A stretch of DNA of 64,000 bases. It comes from an uncultured Alteromonadaceae bacterium (GTDB taxonomy: Bacteria; Pseudomonadota; Gammaproteobacteria; Enterobacterales; Alteromonadaceae). The stretch's first letter is position 1; each line of letters opens with the position of its first letter. This document shows, piece by piece, positions 35,850 through 42,973 of the stretch. The stretch spans positions 248,001-312,000 of the forward strand of contig CANNDC010000001.1 in the NCBI GenBank assembly GCA_947503265.1. The letters are read 5' to 3'. Made by a program: the position numbers and the translations under genes. Under the pieces are notes generated by a model. The model saw only the letters and a list, made by a program, of their open reading frames with translations, made no database searches and was not told the origin of the DNA.

Positions 35850-36842
35850 TTATTTTGTGCCAGCTGCAAGGGCCACCAATACTTGTCGTTTACGATCTCC
35901 ACTGTAGGATCTTCTTCCATGCATTGCACGATAATTATCAACAATAGCAACGTCACCGTCTTGCCACGCGAGATCAAAAGTGAACTCTTTTGAAAGTTCA
36001 ACAACTAGCTCCAATCCATCAACGGGTATGTGGCTATCGTCCCCAAATGTGATGGCAATGGATGGATTTTCTCTGACACCTTTCCAGCCCATGTATGCAG
36101 CAATGAGTTGGTTGTAGAAAATTTCTGCACCATCATCTAACTTGATCACAGCAGGTAAAACCGGCGTTATGGCTTTTAATTGTCCATCTTCCAACCACTC
36201 CCATGTATACCCTAGTTCGTGTAATTTTTGCTCGGCCTGTTGCTTTGAGTTTACACTAAGCGTGTCTTTCCAGCTTCTACCTTGGCCTGAGTTAGCATCG
36301 TTTTCTCCCGGCATATAGGTTTTGTATTTCAATCCCTTGTCGGCAAAATCTTGGGCAAGTTTGGGGGCTTTTTCGCGTAATGCAGCAAATAATTTGTCTG
36401 AACGGCAAAGTGGCGTGGCGCCGCCAATATCAGAGGACGCAAGACAGAAAAAGAAAAGCTTGCTGGGAGAAATTGGAGTTTGTGCCATCTCATGATGCAG
36501 ATATATTTCTACATCCTTCGGAGCTTCATTTGCAGTGAAAACCCGCTCTGTGAAATTAATGCGAACTGCATTTGACAACGACTCTTGATAGGTAAAGTTG
36601 GGATAACCAAAGCTAGCTGAAAAAGCGTCGAATTTTTCCGCGCTGTCGACAGGAAAGCCGCGAAACAAAAGCGATCCTGATTGTGCTAGTGAATTTTCGA
36701 GCTCAGTCTGATTTGCTTTAATGAACTCTATGGCTTGGTCTACCGTTTTTACGCTACCGTCATTAACGACAATCTTAGGAAATATATCACCCGCAAAATC
36801 CAGTTGCTCAGGTACAGAGACATAATTTATTGAATTGGACAT
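35850..36842 (-). CDS. TauD/TfdA-family Fe(II)/2-oxoglutarate dioxygenase
   Basis: 330-residue non-haem iron oxygenase. The facial triad is visible: H116 and E118 in YLHHEMAQTP and the distal H308 in NYRAMHGRRSYSGDRKRQ, whose arginines would bind 2-oxoglutarate. GSLLFRGFPVDS and FFFCLASSDIGGATPLCRS are typical of the TauD/TfdA/SyrP branch. It lies 11 bp after the aldo/keto reductase gene and 2 bp before the YeiH gene, in an operon behind the GntR palindrome. TauD relatives oxidise the carbon carrying sulfonate or sulfate and release an aldehyde plus sulfite or sulfate. That fits the flanking reductase and exporter; the substrate is inferred. Confidence 0.9.
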   Translation of the reverse strand: MSNSINYVSVPEQLDFAGDIFPKIVVNDGSVKTVDQAIEFIKANQTELENSLAQSGSLLFRGFPVDSAEKFDAFSASFGYPNFTYQESLSNAVRINFTERVFTANEAPKDVEIYLHHEMAQTPISPSKLFFFCLASSDIGGATPLCRSDKLFAALREKAPKLAQDFADKGLKYKTYMPGENDANSGQGRSWKDTLSVNSKQQAEQKLHELGYTWEWLEDGQLKAITPVLPAVIKLDDGAEIFYNQLIAAYMGWKGVRENPSIAITFGDDSHIPVDGLELVVELSKEFTFDLAWQDGDVAIVDNYRAMHGRRSYSGDRKRQVLVALAAGTK

Positions 36843-36853
36843 AATTGTATTTC

Positions 36854-37828
36854 CTAATCGTAAATCGGATGAAAAGTATTGAAGGCTTCAGCGCAAAAGT
36901 GGCCAGGATCATTGAACCTACGGTTGGCATTCAAATCACTAATAGCTTGCATTTCATCTTGGCTTAGCTCGAAGTCAAAAATCGCTAAATTTTCAACCAT
37001 TCGTTGCACTTTCGATGTTTTTGGAATGATTGCTGTTCCGCGTTGTATTCCCCATCTAAGCACAATTTGCGCAGGTGTTTTTTGCAAACGTTTTGCAGCG
37101 TCTAATACTGCTTGCTGTTGTAAAACAGACTCGGTTTGATCTGCCATATCTAGCTCCAAATAAGACAAAGCGCCCAAAGGAGAGAAAGCCGTCACCGGGA
37201 TATCATATTGTTGACATAGTTTGACAAGTCGCTCTTGCGTCAAATAGGGGTGAGATTCGATCTGCAACATAGCCGGTTTTATTCGTGCGTAACTCATCAG
37301 GTCATGGACGAGACCAGAGGTGTAATTGCATACCCCAATTCTTCTGGTTTTACCCTTGTCTACCTGCTCTTCCATCGCTTCCCATGTGGCATGCAAGGGT
37401 ACCTTGGCCAGTACCATCTTAGGATTTTCCGAATCAGGTTGATCTATCCACTCAGGCGGGTATCGAGTTTCAATAGGTACAAATTTTTGCGCTATTGGAA
37501 AATGAATCAAATACAAATCTACGTAATCAAGTTGCAAATCGTCCAAGGTTTTTTGAATGGCAAGCCCTACATGTTCTGGTGCATGGAAGGTATTCCATAA
37601 TTTGGAGGTGATCCAAAGATCTTCTCGGCTGCATAGCCCATCAATAATCGCCTTTTTAATACCTTCCCCAACTTGTTTCTCGTTACCATAGTCGCAGGCA
37701 CAATCTAGGTGTCTGTAGCCAACTTTGATGGCTTGATACACGGTTTCAGCACAGATATCTGGAGCAACTTTCCAAAGTCCGAAGCCAACAGCAGGAATAC
37801 TGTCTAATTTACTCATTCTATTTTCCAT
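36854..37828 (-). CDS. Aldo/keto reductase, xylose-reductase-like subgroup
   Basis: 324-residue NAD(P)H-dependent reductase. The AKR tetrad is complete: D42 and Y47 (HLDCACDYGNE), K76 (ITSKLWN) and H109 (YLIHFP). The segment FVPIETRYPPEWIDQ resembles the loop unique to xylose reductases, and IIPKTSKVQRMVEN is the cofactor-phosphate region. ATG at 37828 is used; a second ATG (37816) also fits. First gene of the AKR-TauD-YeiH operon; a TTGACA promoter and the GntR palindrome lie directly upstream. A sugar aldehyde is the probable substrate: a C6 aldehyde left by the dioxygenase is one possibility, a free pentose another. Confidence 0.9.
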   Translation of the reverse strand: MENRMSKLDSIPAVGFGLWKVAPDICAETVYQAIKVGYRHLDCACDYGNEKQVGEGIKKAIIDGLCSREDLWITSKLWNTFHAPEHVGLAIQKTLDDLQLDYVDLYLIHFPIAQKFVPIETRYPPEWIDQPDSENPKMVLAKVPLHATWEAMEEQVDKGKTRRIGVCNYTSGLVHDLMSYARIKPAMLQIESHPYLTQERLVKLCQQYDIPVTAFSPLGALSYLELDMADQTESVLQQQAVLDAAKRLQKTPAQIVLRWGIQRGTAIIPKTSKVQRMVENLAIFDFELSQDEMQAISDLNANRRFNDPGHFCAEAFNTFHPIYD

Positions 37829-37843
37829 TTTTTACAACATGAC

Positions 37844-37892
37844 TTATGTCTTATATAAGACATAAATTAATACAGGATTTACACAGTGTCAA
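37844..37892 (-). promoter_or_regulatory. GntR operator 1 and promoter of the AKR-TauD-YeiH operon
   Basis: A 22-bp perfect palindrome (37844-37865) with core ATGTCTTATATAAGACAT sits 15 bases before the ATG at 37828. On the minus strand TTGACA (37887-37892) is followed after 17 bases by TAATTT (37864-37869), which overlaps the palindrome, so a bound repressor would block the promoter. Confidence 0.85.
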
Positions 37893-37975
37893 TCTATTTA
37901 CTGATAAGCTAAAAGATAGTGCGCTATTTGTCGAAGCATTTGCCGGAAAGGCACGACTATTCCACTGAGATCGAT

Positions 37976-38725
37976 TTAATCCAATTCGACTTGGTAATGA
38001 TATTGATCCGTTCTGCAACGGCTAACACGGTACTCTATGACCTTTTGCTCAATAGAGAGCGTGACACGGGAGACCTGTAAAATCGGATCGCCTGCCTTGA
38101 TACTCAAGTGTTTGGCATCTTCTTTACTGGCAATGATCGCTTTAATACTATCGGTTGTTTTGTGGACAGTTTGATTAAAGTTAGTCTGATAGAAATGATA
38201 AAGGGTATGGGGGATATCCTCACACTCCAATAAGTTTGGGAATAAGGATTCAGGTAGATAGACTTCTTCTACTATGCAAAATTCGTTATTTAATATTCGT
38301 CGTCTAAGCAGCCGCACAACACTGTCTTTTTCGGTTAACTTTAAAGCTGAAAAGATGACTTTGTTAAAAGCCAACTTGTCTACTTCCAGCAACTCTGCTT
38401 TTGGCAATTCAGGGCCTTTTCCATCCTGTTGCAAAGGGAAAAAACGAAATAATGCATCTTGAGCCGTGTGTTCAGATACGAAAGTACCCACACCTTGGCG
38501 TCGAGTGAGAATTTTGCTGTCGGTAAGCTGATTAAGCGCTTTTCTGACCGTCCCTTGACTGACATTTAACTCTTCTGCCAACTTGAATTCGCTGGGCAGC
38601 ATATCACCTGGATTCCAACGTCGTTCAACGATAAGTTGTTTTATGTATTCAGCCACTTGTTTATACAGCGGCTGAAAGGAAAGACCAGCTACACTGAGCT
38701 TATTGTCAAACCGGACATTTTCCAT
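37976..38725 (-). CDS. GntR-family (HutC-type, UTRA) transcriptional regulator of the sugar locus
   Basis: 249-residue regulator. The winged-helix DNA-binding domain (about 14-82) has the GntR signature PGDMLPSEFKLAEELNVSQ followed by GTVRKALNQLTDSKIL and RRQGVGTFV. The C-terminal UTRA ligand domain (about 100-245) includes EDSVVRLLRRRILNNEF and EYRVSRCRTDQYHYQ. Three copies of one long palindrome flank its neighbours' promoters and none lies at any other gene in the window, so it is almost certainly their repressor. Its own ATG is 164 bases from operator 2, so direct autoregulation is possible but not clear. The inducer is probably a sugar derivative. Confidence 0.9.
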   Translation of the reverse strand: MENVRFDNKLSVAGLSFQPLYKQVAEYIKQLIVERRWNPGDMLPSEFKLAEELNVSQGTVRKALNQLTDSKILTRRQGVGTFVSEHTAQDALFRFFPLQQDGKGPELPKAELLEVDKLAFNKVIFSALKLTEKDSVVRLLRRRILNNEFCIVEEVYLPESLFPNLLECEDIPHTLYHFYQTNFNQTVHKTTDSIKAIIASKEDAKHLSIKAGDPILQVSRVTLSIEQKVIEYRVSRCRTDQYHYQVELD

Positions 38726-38868
38726 ATACTCTTACTTCACCTCGATTAGCGTTACTGTTAGCCAAGTCTTTTGTTTTGGGCTCACTTTCTATACTAATCT
38801 CAATGGTTGATTTTCTCCAGTGATTATAAGTGCCAGAATAAACTATAAATCGATTCGAGCTATTTCGA

Positions 38869-38923
38869 TTGACACTCCATCAACAATAAATTAACTTATG
38901 TCTTATATAAGACATAAGTTAAT
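38869..38923 (+). promoter_or_regulatory. GntR operator 2 and promoter of the GH31-SSS operon
   Basis: A 34-bp perfect palindrome (38890-38923; core ATGTCTTATATAAGACAT) lies 12 bases before the ATG at 38936. TTGACA (38869-38874) is followed after 17 bases by TAACTT (38892-38897), inside the palindrome. The GATTGACACT -35 region is the same as at operator 1. Confidence 0.88.
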
Positions 38924-38935
38924 AACAAATGGAAT

Positions 38936-41026
38936 ATGACTGCATTGAATACTTGTGAACCAGACTGGAATGCAATTGAGCCAGCCAAAGTGATTAAAAA
39001 TCCCCATTCACTAGACTCGAATCAGACGGTCTTAGAGACTCAGTATGGTGCTCTACTACTTTCAATTAGTGAATTTGGGTTGAGGTTGCAATGCCAAGCT
39101 TCAATGGAGTCTTGCAGGCAAAGTGATACTCGTTTGTTTGAAATTTTAAAGACAGAGCCAGTTGCACTACCAGTTAAAATAACATCAAAGGCTGATAGTA
39201 CACTCGTTGCAGCAGGGGAATACCAAGTAGAGCTATCGCATACTCCACTAGCCTTCAAATTTTTTAAAAATGATAAGTTGATTCAGCAATCTGCCACAGA
39301 CGGGCATTTCGTGCGCCAACATCGGTTACCACCCATCGCTAAAATTGATCAAGGATGGATTGTTAATTTTGAGTTGGGGCATGATGAAGGTGTTTATGGA
39401 CTGGGTGAAAAGTGGTCGAGACTTGATAAAAGAGGACAACTAATTCGCTCCTACAATCATGATGCTTTAGGAGTCAATGCTGAGCGTTCTTATAAAAATA
39501 CTCCCTACGCATGGAGCACTGAAGGTTGGCATTTATTTGTGCATACACCAGCACCGGTTACCCATGCAGTGGGTTATGCACCTTGGTCACAGCGTGCTTA
39601 TAGTTTGATGTTAGAAGATGACACCCTCGATCTGTTTTTGTACTCCGCTGAAACACCGGCTGAAGGCATAAACCAATACTGTCAATTAACTGGGTTCGCC
39701 CCTGTTCCACCTGATTGGAGCTTAGGCGTTATTTTATCCAAAGCTTATTACAAAGACTCAGCAGAGTTGCTCGCGGTAGCTCGCGAAGTGCGAGAGAAAA
39801 ATATGCCGTGTGATGTCATCACTCTTGACGGAAGAGCTTGGCAAGACACGGATACTCGCTTTGCCTTTGAATGGGATCCGAAAAGATATCAGGATCCCAA
39901 GCCAATAATTGATGAGCTCAAGTCGCTAAACTTTAAGATTTGTGTATGGGAATATCCGATGATTTCCATTCAAAATCCATTGTTTGAAAAAGCAGCAAGC
40001 AGAGGTTGGTTGATCAAAGATAAACGCACTGGTGAAGCCTATCGTTATCAATGGGACTCGGGTCCATTTAACGACGTATTAACGCCCCTCCCAGAGTCAG
40101 GCATTGTTGATTTTACCAACCCTGATGCTTACGAATTTTGGCTCGAATCCCATAAGCCATTATTTGACTTGGGTATCGACATGATAAAAGCGGATTTTGG
40201 AGAACAATTGGAAGACGACAATATGTTGTCTTACAGCGGAGATAGCGGAAATCGCCTGCACAACGTTTACAGCCTGTTGTATAACCGATGTGTTTATCAA
40301 GCCGCAAAAAAATATTGCCAAACTGGTCCCTTTTTATTCAGTCGCTCGGCCTGGACAGGCAGTCAATGTTATCCTGCGCAGTGGGGCGGTGATCCTCAGG
40401 CGGACTGGCAGGGCCTCGCCGCTAGCTTACGCGGTAGCCTATCTTGGGGTATGTCAGGCGGACCTTTCTTCGCTACTGATGTTGGTGGTTTCTATAAAGA
40501 TACTCGTGATGCAGAACTGTATGTGCGATGGACCCAAGCCTCGGTGTTTTCTGCGCATATACGCTTACATGGCATAGGACCAAGAGAACCCTGGTCTTAT
40601 GGTGAAAAAGCCAGTCAGGCAGTTTTCTCCGCTCTGAATATGCGTTATCAGTTACTTCCCTACTTAAAGGAAGCAGTGCGTCAATCTAGTGAAACAGGCT
40701 TGCCGGTTCAAAGAGCTATGCCACTTGCGTTTCCTGATGATCCTCTTAGTCATCCATTTGACCATCAATTTATGTGCGGCGAACAGTTATTAGTCGTTCC
40801 TTGTGTGGTACCAAATGGCCAAATAAAGTTCTATTTACCGCAAGGAATCTGGCGTAGCTTCCCTAACAACAAGCGCTACATCGGTGGTCAATTCTTCTCA
40901 GAAAAACTAGCGCTCCAAGACATGGCGGTATTTGTGCGAGAAGGTACTTGCCTTGAATTAGGCGAGGAAATCGAACACACAAATGCTGATGAACAACTAG
41001 GCCACTTTTGGCACGCAACTAACTGA
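38936..41026 (+). CDS. GH31 family alpha-glycosidase (YicI-like)
   Basis: 696-residue glycoside hydrolase of family 31, no signal peptide, so cytoplasmic. The catalytic nucleophile is D420 (MIKADFGEQ) and the acid/base D486 (WGGDPQADW); the 66-residue spacing equals that in YicI alpha-xylosidase. YGLGEKWSRLDKRGQ, YKNTPYAWSTEGW and FEWDPKRYQDP also resemble YicI. IRLHGIGPREPW replaces the YicI HGSKSYRVPW stretch, so the +1 or -1 site differs. The motif of canonical sulfoquinovosidases (SFGKRxxWNW) is not seen. Alpha-xyloside, alpha-glucoside/galactoside or a new sulfo-sugar specificity all remain open. The ATG is just after the operator, with a weak GGA ribosome site. Confidence 0.9.
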   Translation: MTALNTCEPDWNAIEPAKVIKNPHSLDSNQTVLETQYGALLLSISEFGLRLQCQASMESCRQSDTRLFEILKTEPVALPVKITSKADSTLVAAGEYQVELSHTPLAFKFFKNDKLIQQSATDGHFVRQHRLPPIAKIDQGWIVNFELGHDEGVYGLGEKWSRLDKRGQLIRSYNHDALGVNAERSYKNTPYAWSTEGWHLFVHTPAPVTHAVGYAPWSQRAYSLMLEDDTLDLFLYSAETPAEGINQYCQLTGFAPVPPDWSLGVILSKAYYKDSAELLAVAREVREKNMPCDVITLDGRAWQDTDTRFAFEWDPKRYQDPKPIIDELKSLNFKICVWEYPMISIQNPLFEKAASRGWLIKDKRTGEAYRYQWDSGPFNDVLTPLPESGIVDFTNPDAYEFWLESHKPLFDLGIDMIKADFGEQLEDDNMLSYSGDSGNRLHNVYSLLYNRCVYQAAKKYCQTGPFLFSRSAWTGSQCYPAQWGGDPQADWQGLAASLRGSLSWGMSGGPFFATDVGGFYKDTRDAELYVRWTQASVFSAHIRLHGIGPREPWSYGEKASQAVFSALNMRYQLLPYLKEAVRQSSETGLPVQRAMPLAFPDDPLSHPFDHQFMCGEQLLVVPCVVPNGQIKFYLPQGIWRSFPNNKRYIGGQFFSEKLALQDMAVFVREGTCLELGEEIEHTNADEQLGHFWHATN

Positions 41027-41037
41027 GAGAGTTTAGT

Positions 41038-42765
41038 ATGAGCGGATTCAATATCATAGTGACACTGTTGTCTTGTATGGGGTTTATGGCCTTGGTTGGT
41101 TATATCTCGTACATGAAGACTCGTGGTGGCGTAGATACCAAAGATGGCTACTTTCTAGCGGGTCGGGGCCTGACAGGTACTTTTATCGCAGGTTCAATGA
41201 TATTAACCAATCTCTCTGCTGAACAATTGATCGGACTGAATGGGTCGGCTTTTGGTTATAACCTCAGCTCTATGGCATGGGAAGTCACCGCGGCAGTGTC
41301 TACCATCATTATGGCTTTGATATTCTTACCCAGATACCTGGCTGGCGCATTTTCAACCTTACCCGAATTTCTAAAAGACCGTTTTGACGACACTGTGCGG
41401 CGTATGACGGTGGTGCTTTTTTTAGTGGGCTACACACTTATCACAATTCCTTCCGTTCTTTATTCAGGCTCTATCGCCGTATTGAGGTTGTTTGATGTTC
41501 CCGCACTTCTGCAAATGAGCTATGAGGCAAGTTTGATTATTACCATAGTAATTGTCGGCAGTATTGGCGCGTTGTATGCCGTGTTTGGTGGCCTCAAAGC
41601 GGTCGCTGTGTCAGATACAATTAATGGCATAGGCCTGTTGATTATCGGTATCTTGGTTCCCGTGTTAGGGCTGATTGCACTGGGAGGTGGAGATTTTTTA
41701 ACTGGTATGGATACCCTAGCCAATACCAACACTGAAAAGCTAAATGCCATTGGAGGACCGCAAGATCCCGTTCCTTTTGGCACTATTTTCACCGGCATGA
41801 TACTGGCCAACTTGTTTTATTGGGGTACAAATCAATATGTGATTCAGCGAACTTTGGGCGCAAAGAATTTGGCAGAAGGGCAAAAAGGGGTGCTGTTTTC
41901 CGGATATTTTAAGGTCATGGTGCCTTTTATGATGATGATTCCGGGTGTCATTGCATACCACCTCTACCAAGATCAAAATTTGCAAACCATCGATTTGGCT
42001 TACCCGACCTTAGTTAAAGATGTGCTTCCTCAATATATGGCAGGTTTTTTCCTAGCCGTCTTACTCGGCGCAGTTTTTAGTTCTTTTAATTCGTTACTAA
42101 ACAGCGCTGCCACCTTGTTCTGCTTGGATGTTTACTATCCAATGAAAAAGCAACAAGTGAGTGAGATTAAGCTTATCAAAGTAGCAAAAATTACCAGCGT
42201 TGTAATCGCGGTGTTTTCCTTTGTGACCGCGCCTTTGCTAATGTTGGCGCCAGAAGGATTGTGGCAAATCATTCGAATCTTCACTGGGTTTTACAATATT
42301 CCCGTCATCACAATTGTATTGGTTGGGCTATTCACTCGTAGAGTCCCTGCTTTAGGTGCCAAGGTCGCTATCGTTTTCCATGTCATTGCATATGCCTTGC
42401 TGCAATTTGTCTGGAAAATTGAAATTAACTTCATTCACATTTATGCCATTTTGTTCTTCATTGAATTAGCAATTATGCTGGTGATAGGCCGGATTTATCC
42501 AAGACAACAAGAATGGAAATTCACCCGCAAGCCTGAAGTCGAGCTCAAGCCTTGGCGCTATGCTTTGCCTAGCGCATTCATATTATTTGCCTTGATTGTC
42601 AGCTTGTACCTGATTTTTTCGGAAGTCGGATTTGTCAACGGTGTAAGTGCCTACTTGCTTCCTAGCTTAGTATTTGTATGGATAAGTACCTTCGCGCTCT
42701 GTTTCATCAGCGACCGCAAGTGGAAACTAAAGTATGAAAATAGCCTTGCCAAGATAGGAGTCTAG
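41038..42765 (+). CDS. Sodium:solute symporter (SSS family) for the sugar substrate
   Basis: 575-residue polytopic membrane protein with about 14 helices, SGLT-like. Family stretches are TKDGYFLAGRGLTGTFIAGSM, LSAEQLIGLNGSAF, FGGLKAVAVSDTINGIGLL and WGTNQYVIQRTLGAKNLAEG with FSSFNSLLNSAATLF. It starts 11 bp after the GH31 stop and is clearly co-transcribed. It most likely carries the glycoside, already brought into the periplasm by the TonB receptor, into the cytoplasm where the GH31 acts. Confidence 0.92.
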   Translation: MSGFNIIVTLLSCMGFMALVGYISYMKTRGGVDTKDGYFLAGRGLTGTFIAGSMILTNLSAEQLIGLNGSAFGYNLSSMAWEVTAAVSTIIMALIFLPRYLAGAFSTLPEFLKDRFDDTVRRMTVVLFLVGYTLITIPSVLYSGSIAVLRLFDVPALLQMSYEASLIITIVIVGSIGALYAVFGGLKAVAVSDTINGIGLLIIGILVPVLGLIALGGGDFLTGMDTLANTNTEKLNAIGGPQDPVPFGTIFTGMILANLFYWGTNQYVIQRTLGAKNLAEGQKGVLFSGYFKVMVPFMMMIPGVIAYHLYQDQNLQTIDLAYPTLVKDVLPQYMAGFFLAVLLGAVFSSFNSLLNSAATLFCLDVYYPMKKQQVSEIKLIKVAKITSVVIAVFSFVTAPLLMLAPEGLWQIIRIFTGFYNIPVITIVLVGLFTRRVPALGAKVAIVFHVIAYALLQFVWKIEINFIHIYAILFFIELAIMLVIGRIYPRQQEWKFTRKPEVELKPWRYALPSAFILFALIVSLYLIFSEVGFVNGVSAYLLPSLVFVWISTFALCFISDRKWKLKYENSLAKIGV

Positions 42766-42872
42766 GAAAGGAGCCTAGGCAGGGCGAATATCTTCAACTA
42801 CTCGTTCACAAGGGAAAGTGTGACGGGTTCTCGTCATTTGTTAAATATTGAACAGTTTATTTAACAATATAT

Positions 42873-42925
42873 TTGCATTTATTTGTGGTTAAGTATAACT
42901 TATGTCTTATATAAGACATAAGTTA
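42873..42925 (+). promoter_or_regulatory. GntR operator 3 and promoter of the TonB receptor
   Basis: A 30-bp perfect palindrome (42896-42925) with the same core as operators 1 and 2. TTGCAT (42873-42878) and TATAAC (42894-42899) are 15 bases apart; the -10 overlaps the palindrome. The ATG at 42902 lies within this operator and is not the real start of the receptor. Confidence 0.85.
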
Positions 42926-42973
42926 ATACCTCCGTTAAACACAATAAAAACCATTTACTATCTGGAGAGCTTC

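Noticed and set aside
38936..41026. Calling the GH31 a canonical sulfoquinovosidase (YihQ)
   Set aside because: The YihQ pocket motif with SFGKR and WNW is absent and the scaffold is YicI-like; the sulfo-sugar idea rests on neighbours only.
42766..42800. CTAGG-AAAGGAG-CCTAG stem after the symporter as a terminator
   Set aside because: Only five pairs and no T-run.
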